From an uncultured Saccharospirillaceae bacterium (lineage in GTDB: Bacteria; Pseudomonadota; Gammaproteobacteria; Pseudomonadales; Oceanobacteraceae): DNA of 64,000 bases. The notes below the pieces were generated by a model, which was not told the DNA's origin, did no database searches, and was given only the letters and a program-made list of their open reading frames with translations. The position numbers were made by a program, and so were the translations under genes. Positions 1 through 9,063 of this stretch are shown here, piece after piece. How positions within the stretch are numbered: position 1 is the stretch's first letter; each line of letters opens with the position of its first letter. The stretch lies in NCBI GenBank assembly GCA_947503895.1, contig CANNFT010000001.1, forward strand, positions 558,001 to 622,000. The letters run 5' to 3'.

Positions 1-815
1 ACCAGCACACCATTATCCGTCAAATAATCCGGTGCTTCGAGCAGGATTCGCCGCGTGATGTCGAGGCCATCATCTCCTGATCCTAAGCCCAGAGCAGGCT
101 CATGATGAAATTCATCAGGCATATCATTTAAGTCAGGCGCATCCACATAGGGGGGATTTGATAGGATAAGGTCGTATGGCCCTTCCAACTGCTCAAATAG
201 GTCCGATTGGATCGCGGCCACCTGATGACTTAAGCCATGGCGATGAATATTTATATTAGCAACATCTAATGCATCTTCAGATAAGTCAGCCAAGTCTAGC
301 TCGGCATCTGGGAAAGCTTGTAAACTGGCAATACCGATGCAGCCGCTTCCACAACACAAATCCAAAATTCTCAGCGGCTCGATGCCATCCATCCACGGAC
401 TAATTCGATTCTGCAGCAGTTCTGCAATCGGAGACCGAGGAATTAACACTCGCTCATCCACATAAAAAGGCATACCCGCAAACCAAGCCTCATTAATTAA
501 ATAGGCAACGGGCTTGCGCTGTTCAATACGTTGCTTGATGCGCTGCGCTATTCGTTGTTTTTCGTTGGGAATCAACTTACAAGATGCTTGGCTAGGCGAG
601 ATGTCGTAGGGGAGATGCAAGCTCGCCGTCACCAGCAACGCCGCTTCATCCCAAGCATTATCTGTTCCGTGACCGAAAAACAGGTCATTGGCCTCAAATT
701 GAGTCGCACCAAAGCGCACCCAATCGAGTATGGTGTCCAGTTCCTGAACTGCCTGTTCATAAGGATCGGCAGAATTTAGATTATCTGTCGCACTCAAACC
801 TTCTTTCCCGCTCAT
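1..815 (-). CDS. prmB: PrmB, 50S ribosomal protein L3 glutamine N5-methyltransferase (C-terminus cut by window edge)
   Basis: SAM-dependent methylation of a glutamine side chain in ribosomal protein L3. 271 codons are visible; the last part lies beyond base 1. The reading frame carries the class I SAM motif [13 protein letters not shown], the substrate-glutamine motif NPPY at residues 220-223, and the PrmB-type segments VLIPRSP before the SAM motif and [12 protein letters not shown] after NPPY. The last two separate PrmB from PrmC. The start is the ATG whose first base is 815, in a frame with no other nearby start. The family is usually about 300 residues, so roughly 30 are missing. The next gene on this strand begins about 90 bp upstream, so the two may be separate units. 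Confidence 0.93.
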   Translation of the reverse strand, partial: MSGKEGLSATDNLNSADPYEQAVQELDTILDWVRFGATQFEANDLFFGHGTDNAWDEAALLVTASLHLPYDISPSQASCKLIPNEKQRIAQRIKQRIEQRKPVAYLINEAWFAGMPFYVDERVLIPRSPIAELLQNRISPWMDGIEPLRILDLCCGSGCIGIASLQAFPDAELDLADLSEDALDVANINIHRHGLSHQVAAIQSDLFEQLEGPYDLILSNPPYVDAPDLNDMPDEFHHEPALGLGSGDDGLDITRRILLEAPDYLTDNGVL

Positions 816-906
816 GCACACCACTCTACTTTGGATGAACTCATCTTAATGGCGCGATTGTACGCTTTTGTGTTCTGAGTTTGAATGCAACATTCATCAA
901 CAAAAC

Positions 907-1833
907 CTAAATTTGACCGTAGACACTACCGCGGTTCTGCTCATAAGCAGATAGCGCATCGACTGCGATGTCGTACCCTAGCTGAATCTGTCGATCCGCT
1001 CGATAGAACTCATAGAGCTTGATCGAATCTTTGGGTATCTTGATTAATAAGTCTGGTCGATAGCCTGCGACTTTATAATGCGTTAAGGATGCCTGCATGG
1101 TATCGAACATTTGATACATCACACTGAGCTTAGATAAATTCGCATTCATCGCACTTTCCGTATCAACGGTTTCTTTATCTTCCAGCCATGAAAACGCCAC
1201 ATCCTTCAATTGCATCAGCCAGCTGGACTTTTCCTGACCTTCCGATTCAAGTTCCTCAGAGTTGGTTTCCGGTTGAGATGGCAAAGGAACATCAGCACTC
1301 AAGTCAACGGCGATGATACGGTCAGCATGCACAGAGACGCTCGGGGCGATCGGCAATGGATTCAAGACACCTCCATCCACCAGCACACGATTGCCACTCA
1401 CAACCGGCGTAATGAGTGATGGGATGGCTACTGAAGCGCGTATGGCGCTTTCCAATGGCCCAGATTGAAACCATACTTCCTTTTGGTGCGTAATATCTGT
1501 CGCAACCGCCGTATACGGAATGCGCAAATCCTCAATTTGAATATCTCCCAAGATCTCTTTCACCCTAGAAAATACTTTGTCTCCGCGGATGGCACCACTG
1601 GACAATAAACTTAAATCAACCATACGGATGACGTCTAAGTAGGTAAGTGAACGAGACCAAGCTTCCAGCTCATCCAATTTATCGGCGGCATAAAAGCCGC
1701 CAACCAAAGCCCCCATGGAACAACCCGATACACCCTGTACTGTGTAACCTCTTTCCTCTAAAGCTCTAATAACACCAATATGCGCGTAACCTCTAGCGCC
1801 CCCGCTTCCCAATACTAATGAAACACTTGTCAT
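907..1833 (-). CDS. Patatin-like phospholipase (RssA/YlbK-like)
   Basis: Predicted serine hydrolase of the patatin family, 308 aa. It has the oxyanion-hole glycine-rich motif GSGGARGYAHIG (residues 9-20), the nucleophile elbow G-C-S39-M-G and the catalytic aspartate in D153-G-G, so the Ser-Asp dyad is complete. The elbow's second residue is Cys, giving GCSMG within GxSxG. There is no signal peptide, so it is probably cytoplasmic or membrane-peripheral like RssA. Its ATG overlaps the stop of the upstream DUF4892 gene by 4 bp, which implies translational coupling. The real substrate is unknown; lysophospholipase or acyl-ester hydrolase activity is family knowledge, not shown here. Confidence 0.88.
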   Translation of the reverse strand: MTSVSLVLGSGGARGYAHIGVIRALEERGYTVQGVSGCSMGALVGGFYAADKLDELEAWSRSLTYLDVIRMVDLSLLSSGAIRGDKVFSRVKEILGDIQIEDLRIPYTAVATDITHQKEVWFQSGPLESAIRASVAIPSLITPVVSGNRVLVDGGVLNPLPIAPSVSVHADRIIAVDLSADVPLPSQPETNSEELESEGQEKSSWLMQLKDVAFSWLEDKETVDTESAMNANLSKLSVMYQMFDTMQASLTHYKVAGYRPDLLIKIPKDSIKLYEFYRADRQIQLGYDIAVDALSAYEQNRGSVYGQI

Positions 1834-2729
1834 TTATTAATTAACACCAATTCGATTCGATCTGACATACCTGCTCTAGGCATCATTGCACCCGCACCAT
1901 GAACGTAAAGCTTTTGAATAAAACCATTTGCTCCCGCCATTTGCTCCAGCAACGCCTGCGCTTCTTGCTGGGATTGACTCACCAATGAAGACGCTTCTGC
2001 TTTCTTGTTGTAACGATGGACAACCAACGCATACTGAGTATTCGAGTTTTTGTGCAATAAGTCTTTTAGCCAACGCACAGACTCAGCCGATAAAGCTGCT
2101 GATTTACTGCTCTTTAATTCCTGCATCACAATATAGCCCTGCTCCTTCAATACCTTTGCCTGCGCCCTTTGTGCATCCTCAGTGAAAAGTGACGCTTGAC
2201 CAGGTGCTAATGCTACTTTTTCAAGGTATTGAAATACTCGCTGATTGCCTCGCTGGATGGCATAAACAATCCATAATGTGGCAGGTTCAGTTTTATCTTG
2301 GTTTTGCTCAAAGCCCACCCAATAATATTGAAACTCATCGCGCCCATAGAGCATCGACTGCTGGAAAACTTTATTGGCTAACTCATTGCTGGAGCCACAG
2401 CTGCGCCCAGAACACTGATACAAAGGCAAAACACTTTCATCAAACTGTTGCATTGCGTGTTCAAATACTTCCTCACTGGTTTGGCCAACCGGTATTTGCC
2501 ACATCCATCGAGAAACTTTACCCTCCACCCTCGCTTCTCGCTCCGGCGTGATAATGCCTTTCACCTTTTCAACTGCCCCCAAGACAACCCAGTGATTCGT
2601 TTCTTCCTTTTGTGAGTAATGCTTTTGATAACTGCCAGCTATGGGTGTGAAGTCTGCCAATGCTTGGATGGGCACTAAGCACCATATTGCAAAAGCCATT
2701 GAGATCTTTAAAACCTGATTAACGATCAT
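1830..2729 (-). CDS. DUF4892 domain protein, exported
   Basis: A 299-aa protein with a cleavable signal peptide (hydrophobic residues about 8-24, ending QALA before DF). The mature part resembles DUF4892 proteins of marine gammaproteobacteria: an N-terminal domain on the SYQKHYSQ and TNHWVVLGAVEKV segments and a C-terminal stretch ending in RIELVLINK, which looks like the end of an OmpA-like peptidoglycan-associated domain. Two cysteines (C-S-G-R-S-C) could form a disulfide. It is the first gene of a two-gene unit with the patatin-like phospholipase, overlapping it by 4 bp, so an envelope or lipid-related role is plausible. No biochemical function is known to me. Confidence 0.72.
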   Translation of the reverse strand: MIVNQVLKISMAFAIWCLVPIQALADFTPIAGSYQKHYSQKEETNHWVVLGAVEKVKGIITPEREARVEGKVSRWMWQIPVGQTSEEVFEHAMQQFDESVLPLYQCSGRSCGSSNELANKVFQQSMLYGRDEFQYYWVGFEQNQDKTEPATLWIVYAIQRGNQRVFQYLEKVALAPGQASLFTEDAQRAQAKVLKEQGYIVMQELKSSKSAALSAESVRWLKDLLHKNSNTQYALVVHRYNKKAEASSLVSQSQQEAQALLEQMAGANGFIQKLYVHGAGAMMPRAGMSDRIELVLINK

Positions 2730-2960
2730 TAAATATACATCTCTTAGTCCGTTGGAAAATCTCGACAGAAACTGATTTCACTCATGCTGGTTAAATACCC
2801 ACCATATTCATCGCGCATTCTCTACGAGTCGGTAATGGTGTTACTTTAACGGAATTCAAGCAGGATGAAAGTCACAGACACTGATTTAAGGCAATCACCA
2901 ACCAAAAGCACCGCCTCATTTGCCAATTCAAAATTCTGACTGGCAAAATACACAAAAACG

Positions 2961-3710
2961 ATGCAACTGAGTCATTTTACGCCCTATACTCAGCCATCAC
3001 TCACCACAAACTACGAATACGCTGTGTCGGAAGAAACTACTGCTACTGCCAAGGCTGACTGCATCACTTGCGCGTTACCAATGCACCATTGCATATGTAA
3101 GCATAGCCCGAATATTGTGATGCCCTCACCTTGCACCATCCTTTTCCACCCTCGTGAATTGTCTAGACGTAACAGCTCAGGCAGATTATTGCTGAGCTGT
3201 ACAAATACTCAAAAAGCGATCTGGCATCGATTAAAAGCAGAAAGTTTGTCTGAAAAATACGCAGGTTATCACCTCATTTTTCCAGCAACCGAATCGAGTA
3301 ATGCTCTCAATCACTCTAGCGATGCCCGCAGTAACCAAGAAGAGCTCTGTGCTTCCGACCAAGTGGCAAGCAATACCGATCTTGATTCCATACATTTTAG
3401 TTCCGACCTTAACCACAAGAATCCCCCAAAGGGTTATATATGGATTGATGCAACCTGGCAGGAATCCCAGAAGATTATGCGGCAGTCACCTTGGCTGAGA
3501 GCGCTGAAACGCGTATCGTTGCAACCCGACAATAAAAGCGTATATCGATTAAGACGCAATCAAAAATCTCATGGACTCTCTACACTTGAAAGCATGGCAC
3601 TATGGCTTTACCACCAACATCACACCGAATCCAGTCAAGCGCTACTGGACTATTTCGAACGATTTCAGCATCAATATTTACACGCACAACAAGCAGGCGA
3701 ATTAAAATGA
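2961..3710 (+). CDS. DTW-domain tRNA-uridine aminocarboxypropyltransferase
   Basis: Member of the DTW family (TapT/TuaA type), which transfers the 3-amino-3-carboxypropyl group of SAM to uridine in tRNA. Family signatures are the N-terminal zinc-type cysteines in CITCALPMHHCIC, the segment FHPRELSRRNSSGRLL, and the DxTW motif in IDATWQESQKI followed by the C-terminal RRNQKSHGLSTLE. At 249 aa it is longer than many homologues because of a serine/aspartate-rich insert between the central domain and the DxTW motif (about residues 110-155). The TGA stop overlaps the ATG of the next gene (ATGA), so the two are probably co-translated. Confidence 0.85.
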   Translation: MQLSHFTPYTQPSLTTNYEYAVSEETTATAKADCITCALPMHHCICKHSPNIVMPSPCTILFHPRELSRRNSSGRLLLSCTNTQKAIWHRLKAESLSEKYAGYHLIFPATESSNALNHSSDARSNQEELCASDQVASNTDLDSIHFSSDLNHKNPPKGYIWIDATWQESQKIMRQSPWLRALKRVSLQPDNKSVYRLRRNQKSHGLSTLESMALWLYHQHHTESSQALLDYFERFQHQYLHAQQAGELK

Positions 3711-5551
3711 AAGCACTAAAACTTTGCAGCTTATCGTTCGCCATTGGCTTGGCAGGATGCCAGTTGCAACCTGAAAAACCTGAAACGGCTGCACCGACTC
3801 CAGAACCCGTTCAAGTATTTTCTGAAGCAGAGGTGACGATAGCAAAAGAACAAGCCGATGCTCTTATTGCACAATATGAAAAATGGGAATTAGATTCCAG
3901 CCCCATGTCACAAGCGTATCGCGGGCTAAAAACTCAATATGACCAATGGGATAACCTAACCGAAAGCTATGCTGATCAATTGCTTCAACAAGCCGTTATT
4001 ATGCGAGGAAAGCTCAGATTAATTCAAACAGAGGCGCTACCGGCTGAAGCACGTTTGAATCTTGACTTACTGGCGTACGACCTTGATCAAAGCATCGAAT
4101 ACCATGCTTATCGACACTACAACTACCCCATCAATCCTATGTACGGGCTGCACACAGAAGTCCCCAATTTTTTAATTAATATTCATCAAATTAAAAATAT
4201 CGATGACGCCCAAAACTTTATTGCGCGTGTAGAAAATGTTGAAACACTGTTCGAACAACTCATCGAACAATTGAAAAATAGAGAATCCAAAGGCATTTAC
4301 CCACCTTCATTTGTGTATGAAAATGCCATCAGCACGGTTGAAGATTTACTCAAGGGCTACCCACTCGATAAGAGCAGCAATTTACACCCTGTCTGGAAAA
4401 GCTTCATAGATCGTGTTGAAGTATTGGATCTATACGAGTCCAGTGAAGCGGTTTTGGAAAAGAAACTAAAACGTGCCTTTCAAAAGCAGTACGCACCCGC
4501 TTACCGCTCGTTGCTTAAACACCTAAAACAAACCAAGCAGTTCGCTAGCCAAACCACCGGGTTTCATCAATTTAATGAAGGACTAGATTTCTACCACCTG
4601 CGCCTAAAACACATTACCACGACTCAAATGAATGCCGATCAGATTCATCAATTGGGCATTCAAAAAGTCGCTGAGATTCATCAAAAAATTCAACTGCTAC
4701 TCCCCGCACTTGGAGAAACAGACCTTAATTCGCTATTTGAGCGCACGCGTTCAGACCGCTCTCTTTATTATCTAAGTGGGGATACCGCTTTAGCCGAAAC
4801 CAAAGAGCACATTAAACGAGCCAACCAACAACTGGGCAGCACATTCAAAAATATTCCCAACTTACCCATGCAGGTTAAGCCTGTGGAGTATTTTAGACAA
4901 GCCAGCTCGCCAGTCGCCTTTTATCAGCCCGGCAGTGAGGACGGGAAACGTCCAGGGACCTATTACATGAACCTCGGCAAACTCAATGAAATGCCAAAGT
5001 TCCAATTTGAGGCGCTGACTTATCACGAGACCATTCCAGGTCACCACTTACAAACCATTTATGCCATGCAAAATACATTGCTGCCTGATTTTAGACGTTA
5101 CGCCCACTACACCGCTTACTCCGAGGGCTGGGCGCTCTACGCAGAGGGGTTAGGTTACGAATTGGGAGGTTACAAAAACGCCTGGAATCAATACGGCCAG
5201 TTATTGATGGAGCTATGGCGTGCATGTCGACTTGTGCTCGACACTGGCTTACACCATAAGGGGTGGGATTTAGACACTGCGTTAAATTATCGCCTCACTC
5301 ACACACCGTTTACGCGTAAAGATTCCATTGATGCTATTGAGCGTTATTTGGTGATGCCAGGCCAAGCAACTGCTTACATGGTGGGGCAAATGAAATTTCA
5401 GTCGCTGCGCCAAACAGCAGAACAGCGACTGGGCAAGAAATTCGATGTAGCTGAATTTCACGCGTTTATTTTGCGACTGGGACCCCTGCCTCTTGATCTT
5501 CTTGAGACTCAAGTGAATCGCTGGATTCAAGCTCAGGACCCAAAGGCTTAA
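3707..5551 (+). CDS. DUF885 family lipoprotein, predicted zinc metallopeptidase-like
   Basis: A 614-aa predicted outer-membrane or periplasmic lipoprotein. I chose the ATG at 3707, which overlaps the preceding stop, because it gives a classic lipoprotein signal peptide with lipobox L-A-G-C at residues 15-18; an upstream in-frame ATG would bury this signal. The DUF885 signature HETIPGHH lies at residues 440-447 and resembles an HExxH-type metal site, so metallopeptidase activity is usually inferred. The surrounding SEGWALYAEGLGYELG segment is also typical. Substrate unknown. The last 86 bp overlap the 3' end of the convergent RND transporter gene. Confidence 0.85.
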   Translation: MKALKLCSLSFAIGLAGCQLQPEKPETAAPTPEPVQVFSEAEVTIAKEQADALIAQYEKWELDSSPMSQAYRGLKTQYDQWDNLTESYADQLLQQAVIMRGKLRLIQTEALPAEARLNLDLLAYDLDQSIEYHAYRHYNYPINPMYGLHTEVPNFLINIHQIKNIDDAQNFIARVENVETLFEQLIEQLKNRESKGIYPPSFVYENAISTVEDLLKGYPLDKSSNLHPVWKSFIDRVEVLDLYESSEAVLEKKLKRAFQKQYAPAYRSLLKHLKQTKQFASQTTGFHQFNEGLDFYHLRLKHITTTQMNADQIHQLGIQKVAEIHQKIQLLLPALGETDLNSLFERTRSDRSLYYLSGDTALAETKEHIKRANQQLGSTFKNIPNLPMQVKPVEYFRQASSPVAFYQPGSEDGKRPGTYYMNLGKLNEMPKFQFEALTYHETIPGHHLQTIYAMQNTLLPDFRRYAHYTAYSEGWALYAEGLGYELGGYKNAWNQYGQLLMELWRACRLVLDTGLHHKGWDLDTALNYRLTHTPFTRKDSIDAIERYLVMPGQATAYMVGQMKFQSLRQTAEQRLGKKFDVAEFHAFILRLGPLPLDLLETQVNRWIQAQDPKA

Positions 5552-7988
5552 AGACCATCAGCAGTTTTGGTAACAGGGTGAGCACCAACACCAATGCAAT
5601 AAACATTGCGAGCCCTGTTAGCAAACCAAAATAAATGGTGGGAATAAAATTGGAGAGCGCCAGAATTGAAAAGCCGATGATGACAGTTAAAGAGGTGTAG
5701 TAAACAGCCTTGCCGATAGAAGCGTGAGAATTTTCAATAGCCAGCCTGTAGTTCTTCACCACAGCAAACTCTTCCTTAAAGCGATGTATGTAATGAATCG
5801 TGTCATCCACCGCGATTCCAATAGTGATGGCTGCAATGGTAATGGTCATCATATCCAACGGCACACCAAACCACCCCATGACACTTAATACGAATCCTGC
5901 ACTGAGCAAATTCGGAATAATGGCAATCACTGCAATTTTCCAAGAGCGGAATAGCACAATAAACATGAGCATAATGCCGATAAAAACGGCGCCAATCGTA
6001 AGAATTTGAGACTTAAATAAACTTTGTAGCATGTTGTTGTAAAGCACCATCATGCCACCAAGCATAAATTCGTCTTCTTTCAATCCTAACTCTGTTTGTA
6101 AATCAGACTCAATTCGGGCCAATAATTCTGAACGCTTCAAGCTAGGGTCGCTGTCATAAATGCGCAAATTGATTCGTGCCTGACCATTTTCAGGAGAGAC
6201 ATAGGGATCTAAAATAATACTTTTGAATTCTGGAGGAATAGCACTGTAAAGCAGTCCTAATTCAAAGCTCCCAAGCGCTTCGCCGTTGATTCTTTCAGCG
6301 ACCTCCACCATTGTGGCCAGCGATACTACTTTACCGATTTCAGGCTGGGCATCGAGGTATTGATGCACCGCTTTTACGCGATCTACCTTTTCAGTCGTAA
6401 ACCAGTATTTGGTTGGGTCCTCTTCTTCCTCGTCAAAAAAGAAATCATCATTTTCCTCTTCTTCCCAGTCATTATCGACCACTGGGAAATTGATGATCAC
6501 TTCCAACGGAGTGGTGCCACCCAATCGCTGATCAACTACTTTCATACCTTGATGAATTTCTGTGGATTCATGGAAGTAATTGATGAAACTATTTTCTACT
6601 TCTAACTTCGCCAAGCCCACTACAATCACGACCAACAAGACAGCATTCGTAAACAGAATTTTATTACCGTGCTTTAAGGTAAGCCATGCCAGTAGATCCG
6701 TAGCCGGGCTGTGTTGCTTAGCGCTGAGCGATTCAGACTGACGACCGACTAACATCGCAAAGGCGGGCAAAACAACGAAGGCAACACACAGCGCAACGAA
6801 CACGCCGGTCGCCATCATCCACCCAAAATCAATAACTGGTCGAATACCACTAAAAATGAGCGAATTGAACGCTACCATCGTTGTTAATGCCATGTAAAAG
6901 CAAGGCTTAAACATATGATCAACCGTTTCTTTAACCAGCTCAAACTGCGAAGCATCTGGTCTTGCTGACCATGCCTCCCGGTACCGAACGATTAAATGTA
7001 TACACATCGACATGGTAATAATGAGCAAAAGTGACACGAAGTTGCTCGAAATGACAGTGACACGCCAATTGAGCAATCCCAGTATGCCGGTCATCGCCAA
7101 CACTGTTAGAGAACAACAAGCTAAGGCAATGATGACCCAGCGCGCTCGCCTAAAGACCAATGACAAGGTTAAAACTAGAAACAGAAATACACCCATCCCA
7201 AACGTAAATAGGTCGCTTTCAACGTAACTGATCATGTCATCCGCGATCATTGGCACGCCACCTAAATATATTTCCGCCTGAGTTTCGTAAGGCTTTAGGA
7301 CTTCTCGAATTTTAATAATATCTTCATGCAACAAAGCAGCATTATGTGCGTTTAGTTCTTTAATGGCTGCACCTAGCTCCGCAAGCTTCGCAGAGTCTTC
7401 ACCTGTTAAGCCTTCGCGCTCCCTCTTGTTCCATATCAGTTCACGGGCCTTGGTCAATTCACGATGGCGATGATCCACTGGGCGATTAATCTGAATGACG
7501 GTGGTGTTTTCATCTAAATTAAGCAGCATGTTGTTGTACAGCGGACTGGTAGACAGTTCCTCTTGCGCCATGGCTCTGTCAGCTGCTGGATCTTCAAGGC
7601 TTTTAATGTTGTCAATAAGGTCTGTGACGGCGACAGGCGGATTTTCAAGCAGGGGTACATCAAGAATAGTGTTGATGGATGCAATGCGATCTAATTCCGC
7701 AAGGTCATCCCGAATAGCTTTTAATAATCGAAGTGAAGGCTCGGAAAACAGCGGCTCATTAGGGGTGTATGTGACAAGTAGGAATTCGCTGGTGCCGAAT
7801 CGCTCATTAATGACCCGATAATTGATCATATCCTGATCATTTTCTAGGACTAAAGATTCAGCCGATGCATCCAATTCAAAATATCGCATTCCGCTGGCCA
7901 GCATCAGAATGACAGCCGCGATCGCTAACAGGGTGACTTTTGGTGAAGTTAATACCGTTCGACGGTATAAATTAATGATGAACTGCAT
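5466..7988 (-). CDS. RND/MMPL-type transporter (SSD-containing exporter)
   Basis: An 840-aa inner-membrane protein with the usual RND/MMPL two-fold layout: one N-terminal TM helix (about 17-34), a large periplasmic loop, a five-helix sterol-sensing-like bundle (about 260-410), a second TM and loop, and a final bundle (about 680-810). The segment ITIGIAVDDTIHYIHRFKEE in the second bundle carries the conserved Asp pair expected for proton relay. It belongs to the YdfJ/hopanoid-type exporters of unknown or lipid substrates rather than tripartite AcrB pumps, since no membrane-fusion partner is adjacent. The second periplasmic loop holds a very acidic run (14 Asp/Glu within about 20 residues). The gene overlaps the convergent DUF885 gene by 86 bp. 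Confidence 0.85.
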   Translation of the reverse strand: MQFIINLYRRTVLTSPKVTLLAIAAVILMLASGMRYFELDASAESLVLENDQDMINYRVINERFGTSEFLLVTYTPNEPLFSEPSLRLLKAIRDDLAELDRIASINTILDVPLLENPPVAVTDLIDNIKSLEDPAADRAMAQEELSTSPLYNNMLLNLDENTTVIQINRPVDHRHRELTKARELIWNKREREGLTGEDSAKLAELGAAIKELNAHNAALLHEDIIKIREVLKPYETQAEIYLGGVPMIADDMISYVESDLFTFGMGVFLFLVLTLSLVFRRARWVIIALACCSLTVLAMTGILGLLNWRVTVISSNFVSLLLIITMSMCIHLIVRYREAWSARPDASQFELVKETVDHMFKPCFYMALTTMVAFNSLIFSGIRPVIDFGWMMATGVFVALCVAFVVLPAFAMLVGRQSESLSAKQHSPATDLLAWLTLKHGNKILFTNAVLLVVIVVGLAKLEVENSFINYFHESTEIHQGMKVVDQRLGGTTPLEVIINFPVVDNDWEEEENDDFFFDEEEEDPTKYWFTTEKVDRVKAVHQYLDAQPEIGKVVSLATMVEVAERINGEALGSFELGLLYSAIPPEFKSIILDPYVSPENGQARINLRIYDSDPSLKRSELLARIESDLQTELGLKEDEFMLGGMMVLYNNMLQSLFKSQILTIGAVFIGIMLMFIVLFRSWKIAVIAIIPNLLSAGFVLSVMGWFGVPLDMMTITIAAITIGIAVDDTIHYIHRFKEEFAVVKNYRLAIENSHASIGKAVYYTSLTVIIGFSILALSNFIPTIYFGLLTGLAMFIALVLVLTLLPKLLMVFKPLGPELESSDSLESQEDQEAGVPVAK

Positions 7989-8173
7989 AGAAGGCGATCT
8001 AATCCATTAAAGTAGGTCGCCTTTATAAAAGCATGTGGCCCAACTTTCAAGGCGCAAGCGCAAACAGTCTGTTACTGAACTTTAGCTCAATACCGAGAAC
8101 CTTGTCGCCGCCATACTCTTTCGTGCGCTATTTCGGATGATTAGGCCCGAATCACCCGTTAAAAAGTGAATCC

Positions 8174-8776
8174 CTAAACCGCTCCATCGCTTGATCGAAC
8201 ATCCAATATTGCATCAAATACGCTTACAAGCTGATCAAAACCGGTTATGAGATACTCATCAGACTCCGTCTCCACCAGTAAATCTCGGTACTCCCTTATA
8301 TAAACTGCACTACTACGCTCATCAGCAATGGAGCTGGATGTTGGCACCTCATCAACTCGCTGCAAAACCATGAGGGCATTATTTAGTTCAGCAGCGCCTT
8401 CTGAATCACCGTCGATAGACTCAGACTGAATAAACTTAGATAAAAATTGTATGGAGTCTGTGATTAAACCTGCTTTCGGCAAAGGTTCACCGGTTACCCG
8501 GCGAAACTCATCCCCCGTAATCAAACCTTGTTCGTAAAGCGAAAAGCTTAGATCGCGTATTTTGGAAGAAGATATAGCTCCATTAGAGAAGTAGGTTTGA
8601 GAAATGTACTGGAGTTTCTCCGCCTGAGTTGAAAAGCGGGCCGTCGAGCCCAATTCCCCTGCACCCTGCTTCCCACTTTCTAGGGGAGGTAGCTGACCTT
8701 TTCCGGTTTGTAGCTCAGGCATCCATTTGGAAGCCCATTGCTGCCAGTCATTATTTGGACCGATTAAGTTCGCCAT
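8174..8776 (-). CDS. Hypothetical protein, 200 aa
   Basis: I do not recognise this protein. It has no signal peptide or membrane segment and is acidic and rich in Ser, Glu and Gln. The N-terminal third looks disordered (QTGKGQLPPLESGKQGAGEL); the rest reads as amphipathic helices (QAEKLQYISQTYF, SSKIRDLSFSLYEQG, ELNNALMVLQRVDEV). The start is secure: an AAAGGA ribosome site lies just upstream of the ATG. It stands alone, with about 185 bp to the RND gene downstream and 287 bp to DUF3422 upstream. The helical, low-hydrophobicity make-up suggests a small cytoplasmic scaffold or regulatory protein, but this is only a guess. Confidence 0.65.
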   Translation of the reverse strand: MANLIGPNNDWQQWASKWMPELQTGKGQLPPLESGKQGAGELGSTARFSTQAEKLQYISQTYFSNGAISSSKIRDLSFSLYEQGLITGDEFRRVTGEPLPKAGLITDSIQFLSKFIQSESIDGDSEGAAELNNALMVLQRVDEVPTSSSIADERSSAVYIREYRDLLVETESDEYLITGFDQLVSVFDAILDVRSSDGAV

Positions 8777-8937
8777 TTTGCCGTCCTTTTAGGCGTTATT
8801 TGCCCACGCTTACCACTCTAAATGCGAAGTGCGTGCCACTCCCGCAGTAAAAGACAGACTTTTAAAGGCTCTAATATTGAGGGTGCGATTAACTTGTTTT
8901 GGCTAGACTCACGTCACGTCGGCACTCGTCGACCAAC

Positions 8938-8986
8938 CCCAGCACCACTGAACGACAATGATTTTATGCCGCTCAATGGTGCTGGG
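8938..8986. repeat. Imperfect inverted repeat (hairpin)
   Basis: Arms at 8938-8956 and 8968-8986 pair at 16 of 19 positions, including an uninterrupted CCCAGCACCA/TGGTGCTGGG, around an 11-base loop. It lies between DUF3422 and the hypothetical gene, both on the minus strand. It could be a terminator or attenuator between them, but there is no T-run after it on either strand. Confidence 0.5.
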
Positions 8987-9063
8987 CTGGCGCTCAATAC
9001 GGCACGTGACTTCAGGGCCGTTCGACAGATTGAATAGCTGAACTTGGCAGGGAGCGCCCAGAG

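Noticed and set aside
8822..9037. 71-codon plus-strand ORF
   Set aside because: Contains an inverted repeat and lacks a ribosome site; probably intergenic.
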